A program made the position numbers and the translations under genes. The notes under the pieces were generated by a model. It was not told where the DNA came from and made no database searches. It was given only the letters and a program-made list of their open reading frames with translations. A DNA stretch of 64,000 nt, from assembly GCF_000420545.1 (NCBI RefSeq), contig NZ_ATVD01000001.1, positions 124,001 through 188,000 of the forward strand, in the 5' to 3' direction. Below, piece by piece: positions 39,676-48,442 of this stretch. The stretch is from Arenimonas oryziterrae DSM 21050 = YC6267. Lineage in GTDB: Bacteria > Pseudomonadota > Gammaproteobacteria > Xanthomonadales > Xanthomonadaceae. Positions within the stretch are counted from its first letter, which is position 1, and each line of letters opens with the position of its first letter.

Positions 39676-39879
39676 TCAGGCAGGCGCGACGTTGGCCGCT
39701 TGCTTGCCCTTCGGGCCCTGGACCACCTCGAAACTCACGCGCTGGCCTTCCTTCAGCGAGCGGAAGCCGGTGGAGGCGATCGCGGAGAAATGGACGAAGA
39801 TGTCCTCACTGCCGTCTTCCGGCGCGATGAAACCGAAGCCTTTCGCGTCGTTGAACCACTTTACGGTGCCGAAACTCAT
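39676..39879 (-). CDS. Cold-shock protein (CspA family)
   Basis: 67 aa, one CSD domain with RNP1 KGFGFIAP and RNP2 DIFVHFSAI. Binds single-stranded RNA/DNA and melts RNA structure. The start has GGTAG upstream. The predicted 5' UTR is about 80 nt, long for its size, as in many csp genes. Paralogue number cannot be told. Confidence 0.95.
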   Translation of the reverse strand: MSFGTVKWFNDAKGFGFIAPEDGSEDIFVHFSAIASTGFRSLKEGQRVSFEVVQGPKGKQAANVAPA

Positions 39880-39965
39880 GTTCTACCTCGGATGCTGATC
39901 TGGACGGAATGCCACGGCCCCGTTTGGAAGCGTTTCCACCACACAACCGGCGCGTGCGCGGCCCG

Positions 39966-39994
39966 AGTATGAACAAGCCCTAAAGGCTTGACAA
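39966..39994 (-). promoter_or_regulatory. cspA promoter
   Basis: -35 TTGTCA (39989-39994, 5/6), 17-nt spacer, -10 CATACT (39966-39971, 4/6). CAAGCC/GGCTTG (39974-39990) is an inverted repeat in the spacer, 7 nt after the upstream mtnP-like stop (39997); it may end that transcript or fold in it. Confidence 0.65.
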
Positions 39995-39996
39995 CA

Positions 39997-40743
39997 TCAC
40001 CGAAGCATCGCTTCCAGCAGGTTCGGCAAGGGCGCCGTCGCCGCTTCGACGTTCGCCAGCACTTCTTCGAGGGTGATCTCGCCGGCGTCTCCACAACCGG
40101 CCGCCCAATTCGCGACCAGGGCCAGGCAGGCGTAGTCCAGACCCAGCTCTCGCGCCAGGCCGGCTTCGGGCATGCCGGTCATGCCGACCAGATCACAACC
40201 GTCGCGACGCATGCGCGCGATCTCCGCGCGAGTCTCCAGGCGCGGCCCCTGGGTTGCGCCGTAACAACCGCCATCAACCATCGCTATCCCGGTGAGCGAC
40301 GCTGCCGCCAACACGTCGCGGCGCAGACTGGCGGTGTAGGGCTCGGTGAAGTCGACGTGCAAGACCTCGGTGCCGGGTTCTTCGCACAGCGTGCTGATCC
40401 GACCCCAGGTGTAGTCTATGATCTGGTCGGGGCAACCGATGACGCGTGGACCGTAGTGGTCGGTGATGCCGCCGACGGCATTGATCGCCAGCACCCGGGT
40501 GGCACCGATGTCCTTGAGCCTACGTAGGTTGGCGCGATAGTTGATCTTGTGCGGCGGCAGGGAATGACCTTCGCCATGACGCGCGAGAAAGGCGACACGC
40601 TTGCCGGCGATGCGGCCGATGCGCAGCGGCCCGGACGGCTTGCCGTAGATCGTTTCGCCCTCGAGCGCGTGCGCGCCCTCGAGAGCGGCCAATTTGTACA
40701 GTCCAGTGCCGCCGATGACGGCGAGCGCGATGGGATCGGTCAT
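39997..40743 (-). CDS. S-methyl-5'-thioinosine/thioadenosine phosphorylase
   Basis: 248 aa, PNP/MTAP family. IGGTGLY phosphate loop, LARHGEGHSLPPHKINYRAN, MVDGGCYGATQGPRLETRAE, MTGMPEAGLARE. It resembles the Pseudomonas PA3004 type, which prefers methylthioinosine; MTA is the alternative. Cleaves the nucleoside to base and sugar phosphate. It overlaps hpt by 1 nt (TAATG), which would salvage the hypoxanthine released. Confidence 0.85.
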   Translation of the reverse strand: MTDPIALAVIGGTGLYKLAALEGAHALEGETIYGKPSGPLRIGRIAGKRVAFLARHGEGHSLPPHKINYRANLRRLKDIGATRVLAINAVGGITDHYGPRVIGCPDQIIDYTWGRISTLCEEPGTEVLHVDFTEPYTASLRRDVLAAASLTGIAMVDGGCYGATQGPRLETRAEIARMRRDGCDLVGMTGMPEAGLARELGLDYACLALVANWAAGCGDAGEITLEEVLANVEAATAPLPNLLEAMLR

Positions 40744-41291
40744 TATTTCAATGCATACAAGGCTGGCAGGTTGCGACCCTGCTCGTGGTAGTCCATGCCG
40801 TAACCGTAGACATAGCGATCGGGCACTTCCAGCGCGACATAGTCGGCGGCGATGCCTTCGACGCAACGGTCGTGTTTTTTCACCGCCATGACAGCGATGC
40901 GCACGTCCAGCGCGCCCTGGTCTTCGCACCAGTTGCGCACGGCCTTGAGCGTGTGGCCCTCGTCGAGAATATCGTCGGCAAGCAGCACGCGACGACCTTC
41001 CAGCGGTGTCGCCGGACGATGCAGCCAAGCCAGACCCGATCCGGTCGTCGCGCCGCGATAGCGCGTGGCGTGCAAATAGTCGAATTCCAGATCGATGCCG
41101 ACCGACAGCGACAGCTGCGAGGCAAAGAGCATGCCGCCGTGCATGACCGTCAGATAGACCGGCTTGGCGCCCGCGTAGTCGTTGCGGATATCGACGGCGA
41201 TGCGCGCGATGGCGCGATCGATCTCGACGCGCTCGAAGAGGCATTCGGAGTTCTGCAAGGCGACAGCGAGATTGTTCGGCATGGCAGTCAC
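40743..41291 (-). CDS. hpt: Hypoxanthine-guanine phosphoribosyltransferase
   Basis: 182 aa. PRPP-binding RRVLLADDILDEGHTL, MHGGMLFAS, and a C-terminal VPDRYVYGYGMDYHEQGRNL. Starts at GTG 41291, overlapping the nagZ stop (GTGA); ATG at 41282 is also possible and no site decides it. Confidence 0.9.
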   Translation of the reverse strand: MTAMPNNLAVALQNSECLFERVEIDRAIARIAVDIRNDYAGAKPVYLTVMHGGMLFASQLSLSVGIDLEFDYLHATRYRGATTGSGLAWLHRPATPLEGRRVLLADDILDEGHTLKAVRNWCEDQGALDVRIAVMAVKKHDRCVEGIAADYVALEVPDRYVYGYGMDYHEQGRNLPALYALK

Positions 41292-42292
41292 GCGAGTTCC
41301 GGGCCGGACAGACGGGTCCGGGCGCCATCGTAGCGCGCCTGGGCCAGCAAACCGCGCCAGCCGTCGCCACCCCGCCCCATGAGGGCCGACAACGAGGCGG
41401 TGTTGCCCGCCGGGCGTCGATCCATGGCGGCCAGCGAATCGGCGACCAGCGTCGGCGGACAGACCAGGACAACGTCGCAGCCCGCGTCGAGATGCGCGTC
41501 GATGCGTGCGGCAACGCCGCCGGCAGATTCTGCGGCGGCCATGCCGATATCGTCGCTGAAGATCACGCCGCGGAAACCCATCTCGTCGCGCAGAATCTCG
41601 TTCATCCAGCGCGGCGCATAGCCGGCCGGTTCCGGCGCGACGGCCGGGTAAACGACATGCGCCATCATCACCGCATCGGCGCCGGCGTCGATGCCTGCCA
41701 CGAAGGGCATGAGGTCTTCCGAACGCAGGACCTCCAGCGAACGCGGGTCGATGGCGTCGTCGAAATGGGTGTCTTCGAGCACCGAACCATGCCCGGGAAA
41801 ATGCTTGAGCGTCGCCGCCATGCCGGCCGCGTGCATGCCGCGCACGTAAGCACGGGTGAATTCAGCGACGATCGCCGGCTCGGCATGGAAAGCCCGGTTG
41901 CCGATCGCGCGATTGCCGCGTCCGAGATCGACGACCGGCGCAAAACTCAGGTCGACGCCGGTGGCCCGGATTTCGCTGGCCATGAGCCAGGCATGTTCTT
42001 CGGCGAGCGCCAGCGCACCCGCGGGATCGGCTGCGTAACGCGCGCCAAACACCTCCAGCGGCGGCAGTTCGACGTAGCCCTCACGGAATCGCTGCACTCG
42101 CCCACCTTCCTGGTCCACGCAAATCAGTTGCGGGCGAGGCGCGGCGTCGCGGATGGCCTGGGTCAGCTCCGCCACCTGGTCGCGCGAGGCGAAGTTGCGG
42201 CTGAACAGGATGACGCCCGCACAGGCGGGGTTTTGCAGCCAGTCGCGCTCTTCGGCCGTCAGCGTCTTGCCGGAAATACCGATCACCAACAT
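41288..42292 (-). CDS. nagZ: NagZ, beta-N-acetylhexosaminidase
   Basis: 334 aa, GH3 family. Cleaves GlcNAc from anhydromuropeptides in cell-wall recycling. KHFPGHG with the His-Asp dyad and SDDIGM carry the catalytic residues; ICVDQEGGRVQR is a family block. The start ATG at 42292 gives a TGATG overlap with the CYTH gene. Confidence 0.94.
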   Translation of the reverse strand: MLVIGISGKTLTAEERDWLQNPACAGVILFSRNFASRDQVAELTQAIRDAAPRPQLICVDQEGGRVQRFREGYVELPPLEVFGARYAADPAGALALAEEHAWLMASEIRATGVDLSFAPVVDLGRGNRAIGNRAFHAEPAIVAEFTRAYVRGMHAAGMAATLKHFPGHGSVLEDTHFDDAIDPRSLEVLRSEDLMPFVAGIDAGADAVMMAHVVYPAVAPEPAGYAPRWMNEILRDEMGFRGVIFSDDIGMAAAESAGGVAARIDAHLDAGCDVVLVCPPTLVADSLAAMDRRPAGNTASLSALMGRGGDGWRGLLAQARYDGARTRLSGPELA

Positions 42293-42795
42293 CAACGTTT
42301 CTCCTCGTCCGCCCACTGCGCATAGGGCCGTTCGGCCAGGGCCAGATTGTAATAGCGCAATTCATCCGTGACTTCACGACCCGCCCAATCGGGCCGCGCG
42401 AACTCGGTGTCGGCCGAAGGCAATTCGATCTCGGCGACCGTCAAACCGGCGTTTTCACCCTCAAACACGTCTATTTCCCAAAGAAAGCCGGCGTGGCGTA
42501 CGTAATGGCGCGTCTTGTCGATCAACCCGCCGACGCACAGACGCAGCAAGGCCTCGGCATCGTGCACAGGAATCGGATAGTCGAATTCCTGGCGAGTGTG
42601 GCCGAGTTCGCGCGACTTCATGTTCAGGAATGCCATGTCGCCGGCGATGCGCACGCGCACCGACGCTTTCTGCGTTCCGTCGCGCAGGGCGGCCATGTCG
42701 TTCAAATAGCCCTGGGCCATGCGCACGGAATTTTCCACCTCGCTGCGCCAGCGATCGTCGACCACGGTAAACTTTCTTTCTATCTCGATTCCCAT
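42292..42795 (-). CDS. CYTH-domain triphosphatase-like protein
   Basis: 167 aa. Begins with the EIERKF signature (MGIEIERKFTVVDDRW), which binds triphosphate, and has VRVRIAGDMAFLNMKSR. CYTH proteins are inorganic or thiamine triphosphatases. Start 42795 has GGAAG upstream. Similar in size to other small CYTH proteins. Confidence 0.9.
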   Translation of the reverse strand: MGIEIERKFTVVDDRWRSEVENSVRMAQGYLNDMAALRDGTQKASVRVRIAGDMAFLNMKSRELGHTRQEFDYPIPVHDAEALLRLCVGGLIDKTRHYVRHAGFLWEIDVFEGENAGLTVAEIELPSADTEFARPDWAGREVTDELRYYNLALAERPYAQWADEEKR

Positions 42796-42838
42796 CGCTT
42801 CTTCCGTAGGCGCAGCCCGAGCCGCGGCAAGCCGCCGA

Positions 42839-44158
42839 TCATTTTTCGAACAGCGCAATCGACTCGACATGCGCAGTGTGCGGAAACATGTCCATCGCGC
42901 CCGCCGCCTTCAGCGTATAGCCGCGCTCGCGCACGAGAAAACCTGCGTCTCGCGCCAAAGAAGCGGGATGGCAAGACACGTAAACGATGCGGCGAATGCC
43001 CTTCAGCGGCAACTGCGCGAGCACTTCGGCCGCTCCCGCACGCGGCGGATCCAGCAGGAGCTTGTCGACGCCCTGCTTCATCCACGCCTCGCCGGAAAGA
43101 TCCTTGGCCAGATCGGCCGCGTGGAACTCGACGTTGGTCAAGCCATTGCGCTGGGCATTTTCCCGCGCACGCGCCACCAGCCCCGCCTCGCCTTCCACGC
43201 CGATCACCTGCCCCGCCCGACGCGCGAGCGGCAAGGTGAAGTTACCCAGACCGCAGAAAAGGTCCAACACGCGATCGGTCGGCTGCGGATCGAGCAGGTC
43301 GAGCGCACTGGCGATCATTTTCTGGTTGAGGCCGTCGTTGACCTGGATGAAGTCGAGCGGGCGAAACGCCAACGACAAATCGAAGGCCGGAATCGTGAAC
43401 GCCAAGTCGACCGATTCCGGCCACAGCGCGCGCACGGTATCGATGCCGCCAGGTTGCAGGAATATCGCGAAGCCGCTGGCCTTGGCGAAATCGACCAGGC
43501 GCTGGCGATCCGACTCGCCAAGAGGCTCCAGGTGCCGGAACACCAGGGCGATCGGGCCGCCGCCGGTAATGAACTCAATCTGCGGAATCGTGCGTTTGCC
43601 ATCCAGCGCATCGACCAGGGCGGCGATGTCCGGAATCTTTTCGCCCAGGGCCGGAATCAGCGTATGGCAATGCGCGAGCTCAGCGACGAAACGCGGATTC
43701 GTTTCGCGAAAACCGACGACCGTTCGTTCCTTCTTCTCGACGAAACGTACTGAAAATCGGCCCTTGCGGCGGTAGCCCCAGGCCGCATCGCTCAGCGGCG
43801 CCAGCACGCGCGAGGGTTCGACGTGACCGATGCGCGTGAGATTGTCCATCAACACCCGTTGCTTGGCCTCGATCTGTTTTGGCTCGGCCAGATGCTGCAG
43901 CACACAGCCGGCACAGACACCAAAATGCGCGCAGCGCGGCGCGACGCGATCGGGCGACGCGACCAGCACTTCCAGCGTTTCGGCTTCGTCGAAATGGCGG
44001 TTGCGGCCGGTCTGTTTGACGCGCACGGTCTCGCCGGGCAGGGCGCCCGTGATGAACACGGCCTTGCCTTCCTGACGACCGACGCCGCGCCCGTCATGAC
44101 TGAGGCCGTCGACTTCGATCTCGAATTCGCGGTGGAGTTTGGTACGGGATCGGGCCAC
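42839..44158 (-). CDS. rlmD: RlmD, 23S rRNA m5U1939 methyltransferase
   Basis: 439 aa. TRAM domain, Fe-S cluster cysteines CAHFGVCAGC plus AELAHCH, SAM motif VLDLFCGLGNFTLPLA, catalytic-Cys loop YVSCHPASLARD. I chose GTG 44158, which gives MARSRTKLHREF as in relatives; a TTG at 44197 lies inside a terminator and is unlikely. No clear Shine-Dalgarno is present. Confidence 0.92.
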   Translation of the reverse strand: MARSRTKLHREFEIEVDGLSHDGRGVGRQEGKAVFITGALPGETVRVKQTGRNRHFDEAETLEVLVASPDRVAPRCAHFGVCAGCVLQHLAEPKQIEAKQRVLMDNLTRIGHVEPSRVLAPLSDAAWGYRRKGRFSVRFVEKKERTVVGFRETNPRFVAELAHCHTLIPALGEKIPDIAALVDALDGKRTIPQIEFITGGGPIALVFRHLEPLGESDRQRLVDFAKASGFAIFLQPGGIDTVRALWPESVDLAFTIPAFDLSLAFRPLDFIQVNDGLNQKMIASALDLLDPQPTDRVLDLFCGLGNFTLPLARRAGQVIGVEGEAGLVARARENAQRNGLTNVEFHAADLAKDLSGEAWMKQGVDKLLLDPPRAGAAEVLAQLPLKGIRRIVYVSCHPASLARDAGFLVRERGYTLKAAGAMDMFPHTAHVESIALFEK

Positions 44159-44170
44159 GGGCGGGAACAC

Positions 44171-44208
44171 AAAAGAAAGGGCCGCGGATTGTCGCAAATC
44201 CGCGGCCC
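44171..44208 (-). terminator. Intrinsic terminator after the YdbL-like gene
   Basis: 12-bp stem GGGCCGCGGATT/AATCCGCGGCCC with a 6-nt loop, followed on the minus strand by TTTCTTTT. It ends the 44260-46918 unit and lies just before the rlmD start. Confidence 0.88.
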
Positions 44209-44259
44209 CAAGGCTCGTTTTCTACCGTCCCGACGCAGGCCGGATACCGTCAGGTCGAG

Positions 44260-44883
44260 TTATTTCTGCTTCCAGACACCGTCCGAGGACTGGTACCACC
44301 AGCCGCGGTGAGCGCTGGACACCCACTGCTTGGCGAACGTCTGGCGAATCTGGTCTTCCCACTCGGGATGGCCGTTGGCGACGGCGATCTCGCGATAGAC
44401 CGCCTTGCGGTCGCGATTGTCGTCGGCGACGAACTGATTCACCGACACGCGGTCCTTGAGCGCGATCTTGCTGGCATCGCGCACGACGACCAGACCGTCT
44501 TTGCCGAAGCCCAGCGCACCGGAGTCGAACTGTGTCTCCAGCGAGCTCTGGAAGCGCTCAGCCATGCGGTCCTGGATCGCCTGGATCGCTGGCGTGCGGA
44601 TCGTGATATCGACCGTATCGGCTGCCTGCGCGCTGCTGATGAACAGCGACATCGGATCGAAGCGCGGACGCTGCCAAGCCGAGGGGTTGCTGCCTTCGGG
44701 CTTCGGTGGCGGCTGCTGGGCGGGCGCACCCTCGTCGCCGATGACCTTGTCGACGAATTCCTTCGCCGCTTCCTGCGCCTCGGCGGCCGGGAAGTAGACA
44801 TTGATGGTCACGCAGGAAGCCAGAATCAGCGCGCCGGCAACCAGGCAGGGACCGGCCAACAACCGGGACATCGACTTGCGCAT
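44260..44883 (-). CDS. DUF1318 lipoprotein, probable YnbE-YdbL fusion
   Basis: 207 aa. Lipobox LILASC (Cys ~24) followed by VTINVYFP, as in the small lipoprotein YnbE, then a low-complexity linker and a C-terminal DUF1318/YdbL domain (AVYREIAVANGHPEW, WWYQSSDGVWKQ). In E. coli, YnbE and YdbL are separate partners of YdbH, an AsmA-like lipid-transport protein. Here the next gene upstream is YdbH-like, 10 nt away. Fusion is inferred from motifs only. Confidence 0.75.
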   Translation of the reverse strand: MRKSMSRLLAGPCLVAGALILASCVTINVYFPAAEAQEAAKEFVDKVIGDEGAPAQQPPPKPEGSNPSAWQRPRFDPMSLFISSAQAADTVDITIRTPAIQAIQDRMAERFQSSLETQFDSGALGFGKDGLVVVRDASKIALKDRVSVNQFVADDNRDRKAVYREIAVANGHPEWEDQIRQTFAKQWVSSAHRGWWYQSSDGVWKQK

Positions 44884-44893
44884 ACCACTCTCC

Positions 44894-46918
44894 TTATTGA
44901 ATGACCGGGGTCTGGCCTTCCGTCGCCGCTTCCAGGCGCGAAACCAACGTCGGCCAATCGACCCGACGACGAAAGCCTACCACCTGAATTCGCGGCAGGC
45001 CCGACCCTGCGACGATGATATAGCCGTCGCCGGCTGAACCCAGGCCTGTCATCTGGCAGACGTTGTCCTTGAGCTTGCAGCCGATACCCAGCCGCTCGTA
45101 GCCAAAGTCGTCGAATATCTGCAGCACCTGCGCCTGCAAACCTGCCACCAGGCCGCCACCGCCGACATTGGTGATGTCCTTGACCGCGCGCTGGCTCAAA
45201 CGGCGCTTGCCCTTGAACGAGCGGTCGGTTTCGAAATACGCGTCGAAGGCGACCGGCGACCAGTCGACCAGGCGCAACTGGTTGATGTGCCCGTCCAGTC
45301 GACCCGTCATGGAACCGAAATCGAAGGCCTTGGTCATCGGCTCCAGGTCCATGTCCTGCAGTTCCACGTCCGCCGACAGCGTCGGCGCGATGCCCAAAGG
45401 CCGTTCCATGACCAGATCGGCCAGCGTCACGCTGCCGCCGAACACGTCCATGCGCAAACCGCCGTCGAGCGTGAGGATGCTATCGGCATAGCGCGCCGAT
45501 GGAATCTTGCCGCCGATGGTACCGGTGAACGGCGGCCAGCCCAGGCGCTGCGACAGACTGCCCAGATCCAATTGCTGCATGCCGAGACCGAACTGGAAGC
45601 GCGCGCCGATTTCGCCTTTCGGAGCCTGCCAGCGCATGTGATCGAGCGTGATCCTGCCTTCGAGCATTTCCATCGCCACGGGCGAATCGAGGCGCAATTC
45701 GCCGTCCTTGCTGGTGAAAGCGAACTTCGCCTGCCCCAGACCGATGCCGTAGAGCGCACCGCTGCTCCACCCGAATCGGCTTTGCACCGGCGAGGCACCG
45801 CCATTCCAGCGCAATTCGCCGTCGACGCCGGCGATGGTGAAACGCGCCTTGTCGTCGATCGCATTGACGCCGGAAAAGTTCGCCTGCATCGCGTCGAGTT
45901 CGCCGCCGCGCAATTGCAGTCCGGCGACCACTTTTCCGGTCAGCAGCAGCTCGGGAAAACCGGCGGGCGCCAGAAATCCGCTCAGATACCGGTCGCGCGC
46001 GATCGTGAGGTTGCCCATGTCCAGCGCGAGATCGAGATCCGAAATCGAGGCGTCCTTGGCGAGCGTCGCTTTGCCGCTGGCTTCGAACACGCCGGGGTCC
46101 TGCCAACTGAGCACCGGCAGACGCCATGGCGCGGTGCCCTGGTGTTCAGCCAGCACGCGAATGTCGACGGGCGTCGACGGTAGCTGGGCATAGAAGTTCT
46201 GCGCGAGGAACTCGCCGCCGCGCAGGGTCAGTCGCGTGTCGACCGACTGCTTTCCGGCAAGATCCCGATAGTCGACCAGCAACCGCCCTTTCAGGCCCGC
46301 TGCCGCCAGCCAACCGGTCGGTGTTTCCAGGCCGAGCGCGTCGACGGTCAGGTCCGTACGCACCTCGAAGGGGCCGGCCTTGGGCGTAAGCACATCCACC
46401 TGCCCGCTCAAGCTTCCCTGGGTCCAGCGACCCTCCGCCCACAGGCTGGCCAGGTAGGCCTTGAGCCAATCGACGGGAATCTTTTCCACCAAGACCCGCG
46501 AACGATCCGGCGCGGCCGCCAGCGCCTGGTACTGGATCCGGCTCTTGCCTATGCGCAAGTCGGCCAGCGTGGCGCCCGCGGAAATATCGAGCGCCAAGGG
46601 AAAGCCGCCGGAGCCGTTGGCCCGCACCGGGCCGACGCACCGCCACCCGCCGGCCGCCGTGCGCGCCAGCGGACACTGCCAGTCGACATTGCGCGCGCGA
46701 TAGGAAAGCGTCGGAAAATCCAGGCTCTGCGCGCGCAAGCGCATCGTGCCGGTAGTGCCGCCATCGGGCCAGTCCAGAGACAACTGCACGCCCTGCAGCG
46801 ATCCGGCGCCCGTGCTCAATTTCGCAATACGCGCTTCGAGTTCCTTCGCCTGCGCGCCGGCGGCCGCGCACAGGGCGGAGAGCCAGAGCAGCTTGATGAT
46901 CCAGTGCGTTGTCCGCAT
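44894..46918 (-). CDS. YdbH-like AsmA-family envelope protein
   Basis: 674 aa, shorter than E. coli YdbH (about 880). N-terminal hydrophobic segment (WIIKLLWLSALCAAAGAQA), then a long beta-rich region typical of the AsmA/DUF748-type bridge proteins, with C-terminal block KGKRRLSQRAVKDITNVGGG typical of YdbH. In E. coli the family moves phospholipids between membranes. Start 46918 was chosen for the signal-anchor; GTG at 46948 is possible. Confidence 0.72.
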   Translation of the reverse strand: MRTTHWIIKLLWLSALCAAAGAQAKELEARIAKLSTGAGSLQGVQLSLDWPDGGTTGTMRLRAQSLDFPTLSYRARNVDWQCPLARTAAGGWRCVGPVRANGSGGFPLALDISAGATLADLRIGKSRIQYQALAAAPDRSRVLVEKIPVDWLKAYLASLWAEGRWTQGSLSGQVDVLTPKAGPFEVRTDLTVDALGLETPTGWLAAAGLKGRLLVDYRDLAGKQSVDTRLTLRGGEFLAQNFYAQLPSTPVDIRVLAEHQGTAPWRLPVLSWQDPGVFEASGKATLAKDASISDLDLALDMGNLTIARDRYLSGFLAPAGFPELLLTGKVVAGLQLRGGELDAMQANFSGVNAIDDKARFTIAGVDGELRWNGGASPVQSRFGWSSGALYGIGLGQAKFAFTSKDGELRLDSPVAMEMLEGRITLDHMRWQAPKGEIGARFQFGLGMQQLDLGSLSQRLGWPPFTGTIGGKIPSARYADSILTLDGGLRMDVFGGSVTLADLVMERPLGIAPTLSADVELQDMDLEPMTKAFDFGSMTGRLDGHINQLRLVDWSPVAFDAYFETDRSFKGKRRLSQRAVKDITNVGGGGLVAGLQAQVLQIFDDFGYERLGIGCKLKDNVCQMTGLGSAGDGYIIVAGSGLPRIQVVGFRRRVDWPTLVSRLEAATEGQTPVIQ

Positions 46919-46956
46919 GCTCGAAGGATAGTCGGTTTGGCTGGCCACCGTGAGGC

Positions 46957-47700
46957 ATGCATCAGACGATGGAACCCATGAACCTGCGCTTGCTACTACT
47001 CGAAGACGATGCCGTAAGCCGCGCCTTTCTGACCGATGCGCTGGCGGCCTTGCCCGCGCGCGTCGATGCCGCCGAGACCATCGCGAGGGCTAGCGATCTC
47101 GTCCTCGACCGGCCCCATGACCTGTGGCTGATTGATGCGCATCTTCCCGATGGTGACGGCGTTGACGCCCTGACGGCGCTGCAGCATCTCTCCCCCGGCG
47201 TTCCCGCGCTTGCGATCACGGCCGAACTGCACCGCGACGGCTTCGACCAGCTATGTGCCGCAGGCTTTCTGGAGGTCCTGCAAAAGCCCATCGCCATCGC
47301 CGCCTTGCATGCGGCAGTGCAGCGCGCACTGACGGGGACGACGGCGTTCCCGGCAACACCCGCCACAGGAAAATTGCCGGTTTGGGACGAGCAGCGCGCA
47401 CTCGCCGCGCTGGGCGGTCGTCGGGAATCCCTGCAGGCGCTGCGCGCGCTGTTTCTCGACGAACTGCCGCACCAGAGCGAAGAGGTGCTGGCCGCCTGCG
47501 CGGCCAACGACGCCGATGCCGCGCGGGCCGTTCTGCATCAGCTCAAGGCCGGCTGCGGCTTCGTGGGTGCGACGCGCCTGCTTGCCGCCGTCGAAGCCCT
47601 GTCGCGATCGCCGCTCGACGGCGCGCAACGGCGACTGTTCGAGTTCGCGGTCGCCGATCAGCTGGCGACCATCGAGGTTACGGGCGATCGCGAGGCTTGA
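46957..47700 (+). CDS. Response-regulator receiver fused to Hpt domain
   Basis: 247 aa. Receiver with acidic pair EDD (16-18), phosphoacceptor Asp60 (LIDAHLPDGDG), Thr88 and Lys110 (LQKP). A linker is followed by an Hpt domain with His194 in LHQLKAGCGFVGA. No output domain, so it is a phosphorelay middle piece; the kinase is not nearby. Several ATGs (46957, 46969, 46978) are possible. Its 3' end overlaps recO by 23 bp on the other strand. Confidence 0.88.
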   Translation: MHQTMEPMNLRLLLLEDDAVSRAFLTDALAALPARVDAAETIARASDLVLDRPHDLWLIDAHLPDGDGVDALTALQHLSPGVPALAITAELHRDGFDQLCAAGFLEVLQKPIAIAALHAAVQRALTGTTAFPATPATGKLPVWDEQRALAALGGRRESLQALRALFLDELPHQSEEVLAACAANDADAARAVLHQLKAGCGFVGATRLLAAVEALSRSPLDGAQRRLFEFAVADQLATIEVTGDREA

Positions 47701-48400
47701 TGCGCGCCAACTCGCCGAGCAGACCCCAGGAACGCAAGCCCTGTGGACCGAGATGCGAGGCGAGCACGTCGCGCAGCGCCTGACGCAGTTCCGGCAACAG
47801 ATCGTTGCCCGGGAACCGGTCCTCGGCCAGGGCCAGCAAAGCCGCCCCAGTGACACTGTCGATGCCGCGACGCGGGTCGCGGATCGGACCATGCTCCGGA
47901 TCGAGCCGGTAGCGCGCCGACGGATCCAGAGCTTCGCCGTCGGCCGTCGTGCCCCAGGGCAGTCCGTAGCCCAGGACATCGAGCAGGTCGCGCTCGAAGC
48001 GCCGCAGCGTCCAGCCCAGCGAATCGTGAAGGCGCAGTTCGTCGCGCACGCGCGCGTAGAGCTCGTAGACGGTCGTGAGCGGATCGTTTCGCGGCGTCAG
48101 CTTGAGCAGGAGCTCATTGATGTAGAACGCCGCCATCAAGGTGTCGCCGGTGAGCAACGGCGCGGCGTCGCTCGCTTCGGCATGCAGAAGGCGGGCGAGT
48201 TCGCCGCGAGGCATGTAGTCGATGCGGATCGATTGCAGAGGCTGCAGGCAGGCACGCAGCGGGTGGCGCTTGGCGTGCGTCAGTCCGCGTGCCACGACAC
48301 CGACGCGGCCGTGATCGCGCGTGAGCAGTTCGACCAGCAAGCTGGTTTCGCGCCAGGCACGCGCATGCAGGACGAAGGCCGGTTGGGCGTCGACGCGCAC
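47678..48400 (-). CDS. recO: RecO, DNA repair protein
   Basis: 240 aa. N-terminal OB-fold (AFVLHARAWRETSLLVELLT) and a helical C-terminus. Loads RecA with RecR. Ends the rnc-era-recO run; 42 nt after era. No zinc-finger, as in Gammaproteobacteria. Confidence 0.93.
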   Translation of the reverse strand: MRVDAQPAFVLHARAWRETSLLVELLTRDHGRVGVVARGLTHAKRHPLRACLQPLQSIRIDYMPRGELARLLHAEASDAAPLLTGDTLMAAFYINELLLKLTPRNDPLTTVYELYARVRDELRLHDSLGWTLRRFERDLLDVLGYGLPWGTTADGEALDPSARYRLDPEHGPIRDPRRGIDSVTGAALLALAEDRFPGNDLLPELRQALRDVLASHLGPQGLRSWGLLGELARIKPRDRP

Positions 48401-48442
48401 GGAAGCTAGTTTCGGGGGTCGACGGCTGGACCGGGACGCATC

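Noticed and set aside
44159-44197. TTG start for RlmD at 44197
   Set aside because: It lies within the terminator hairpin of the upstream gene; the GTG at 44158 matches the family N-terminus.
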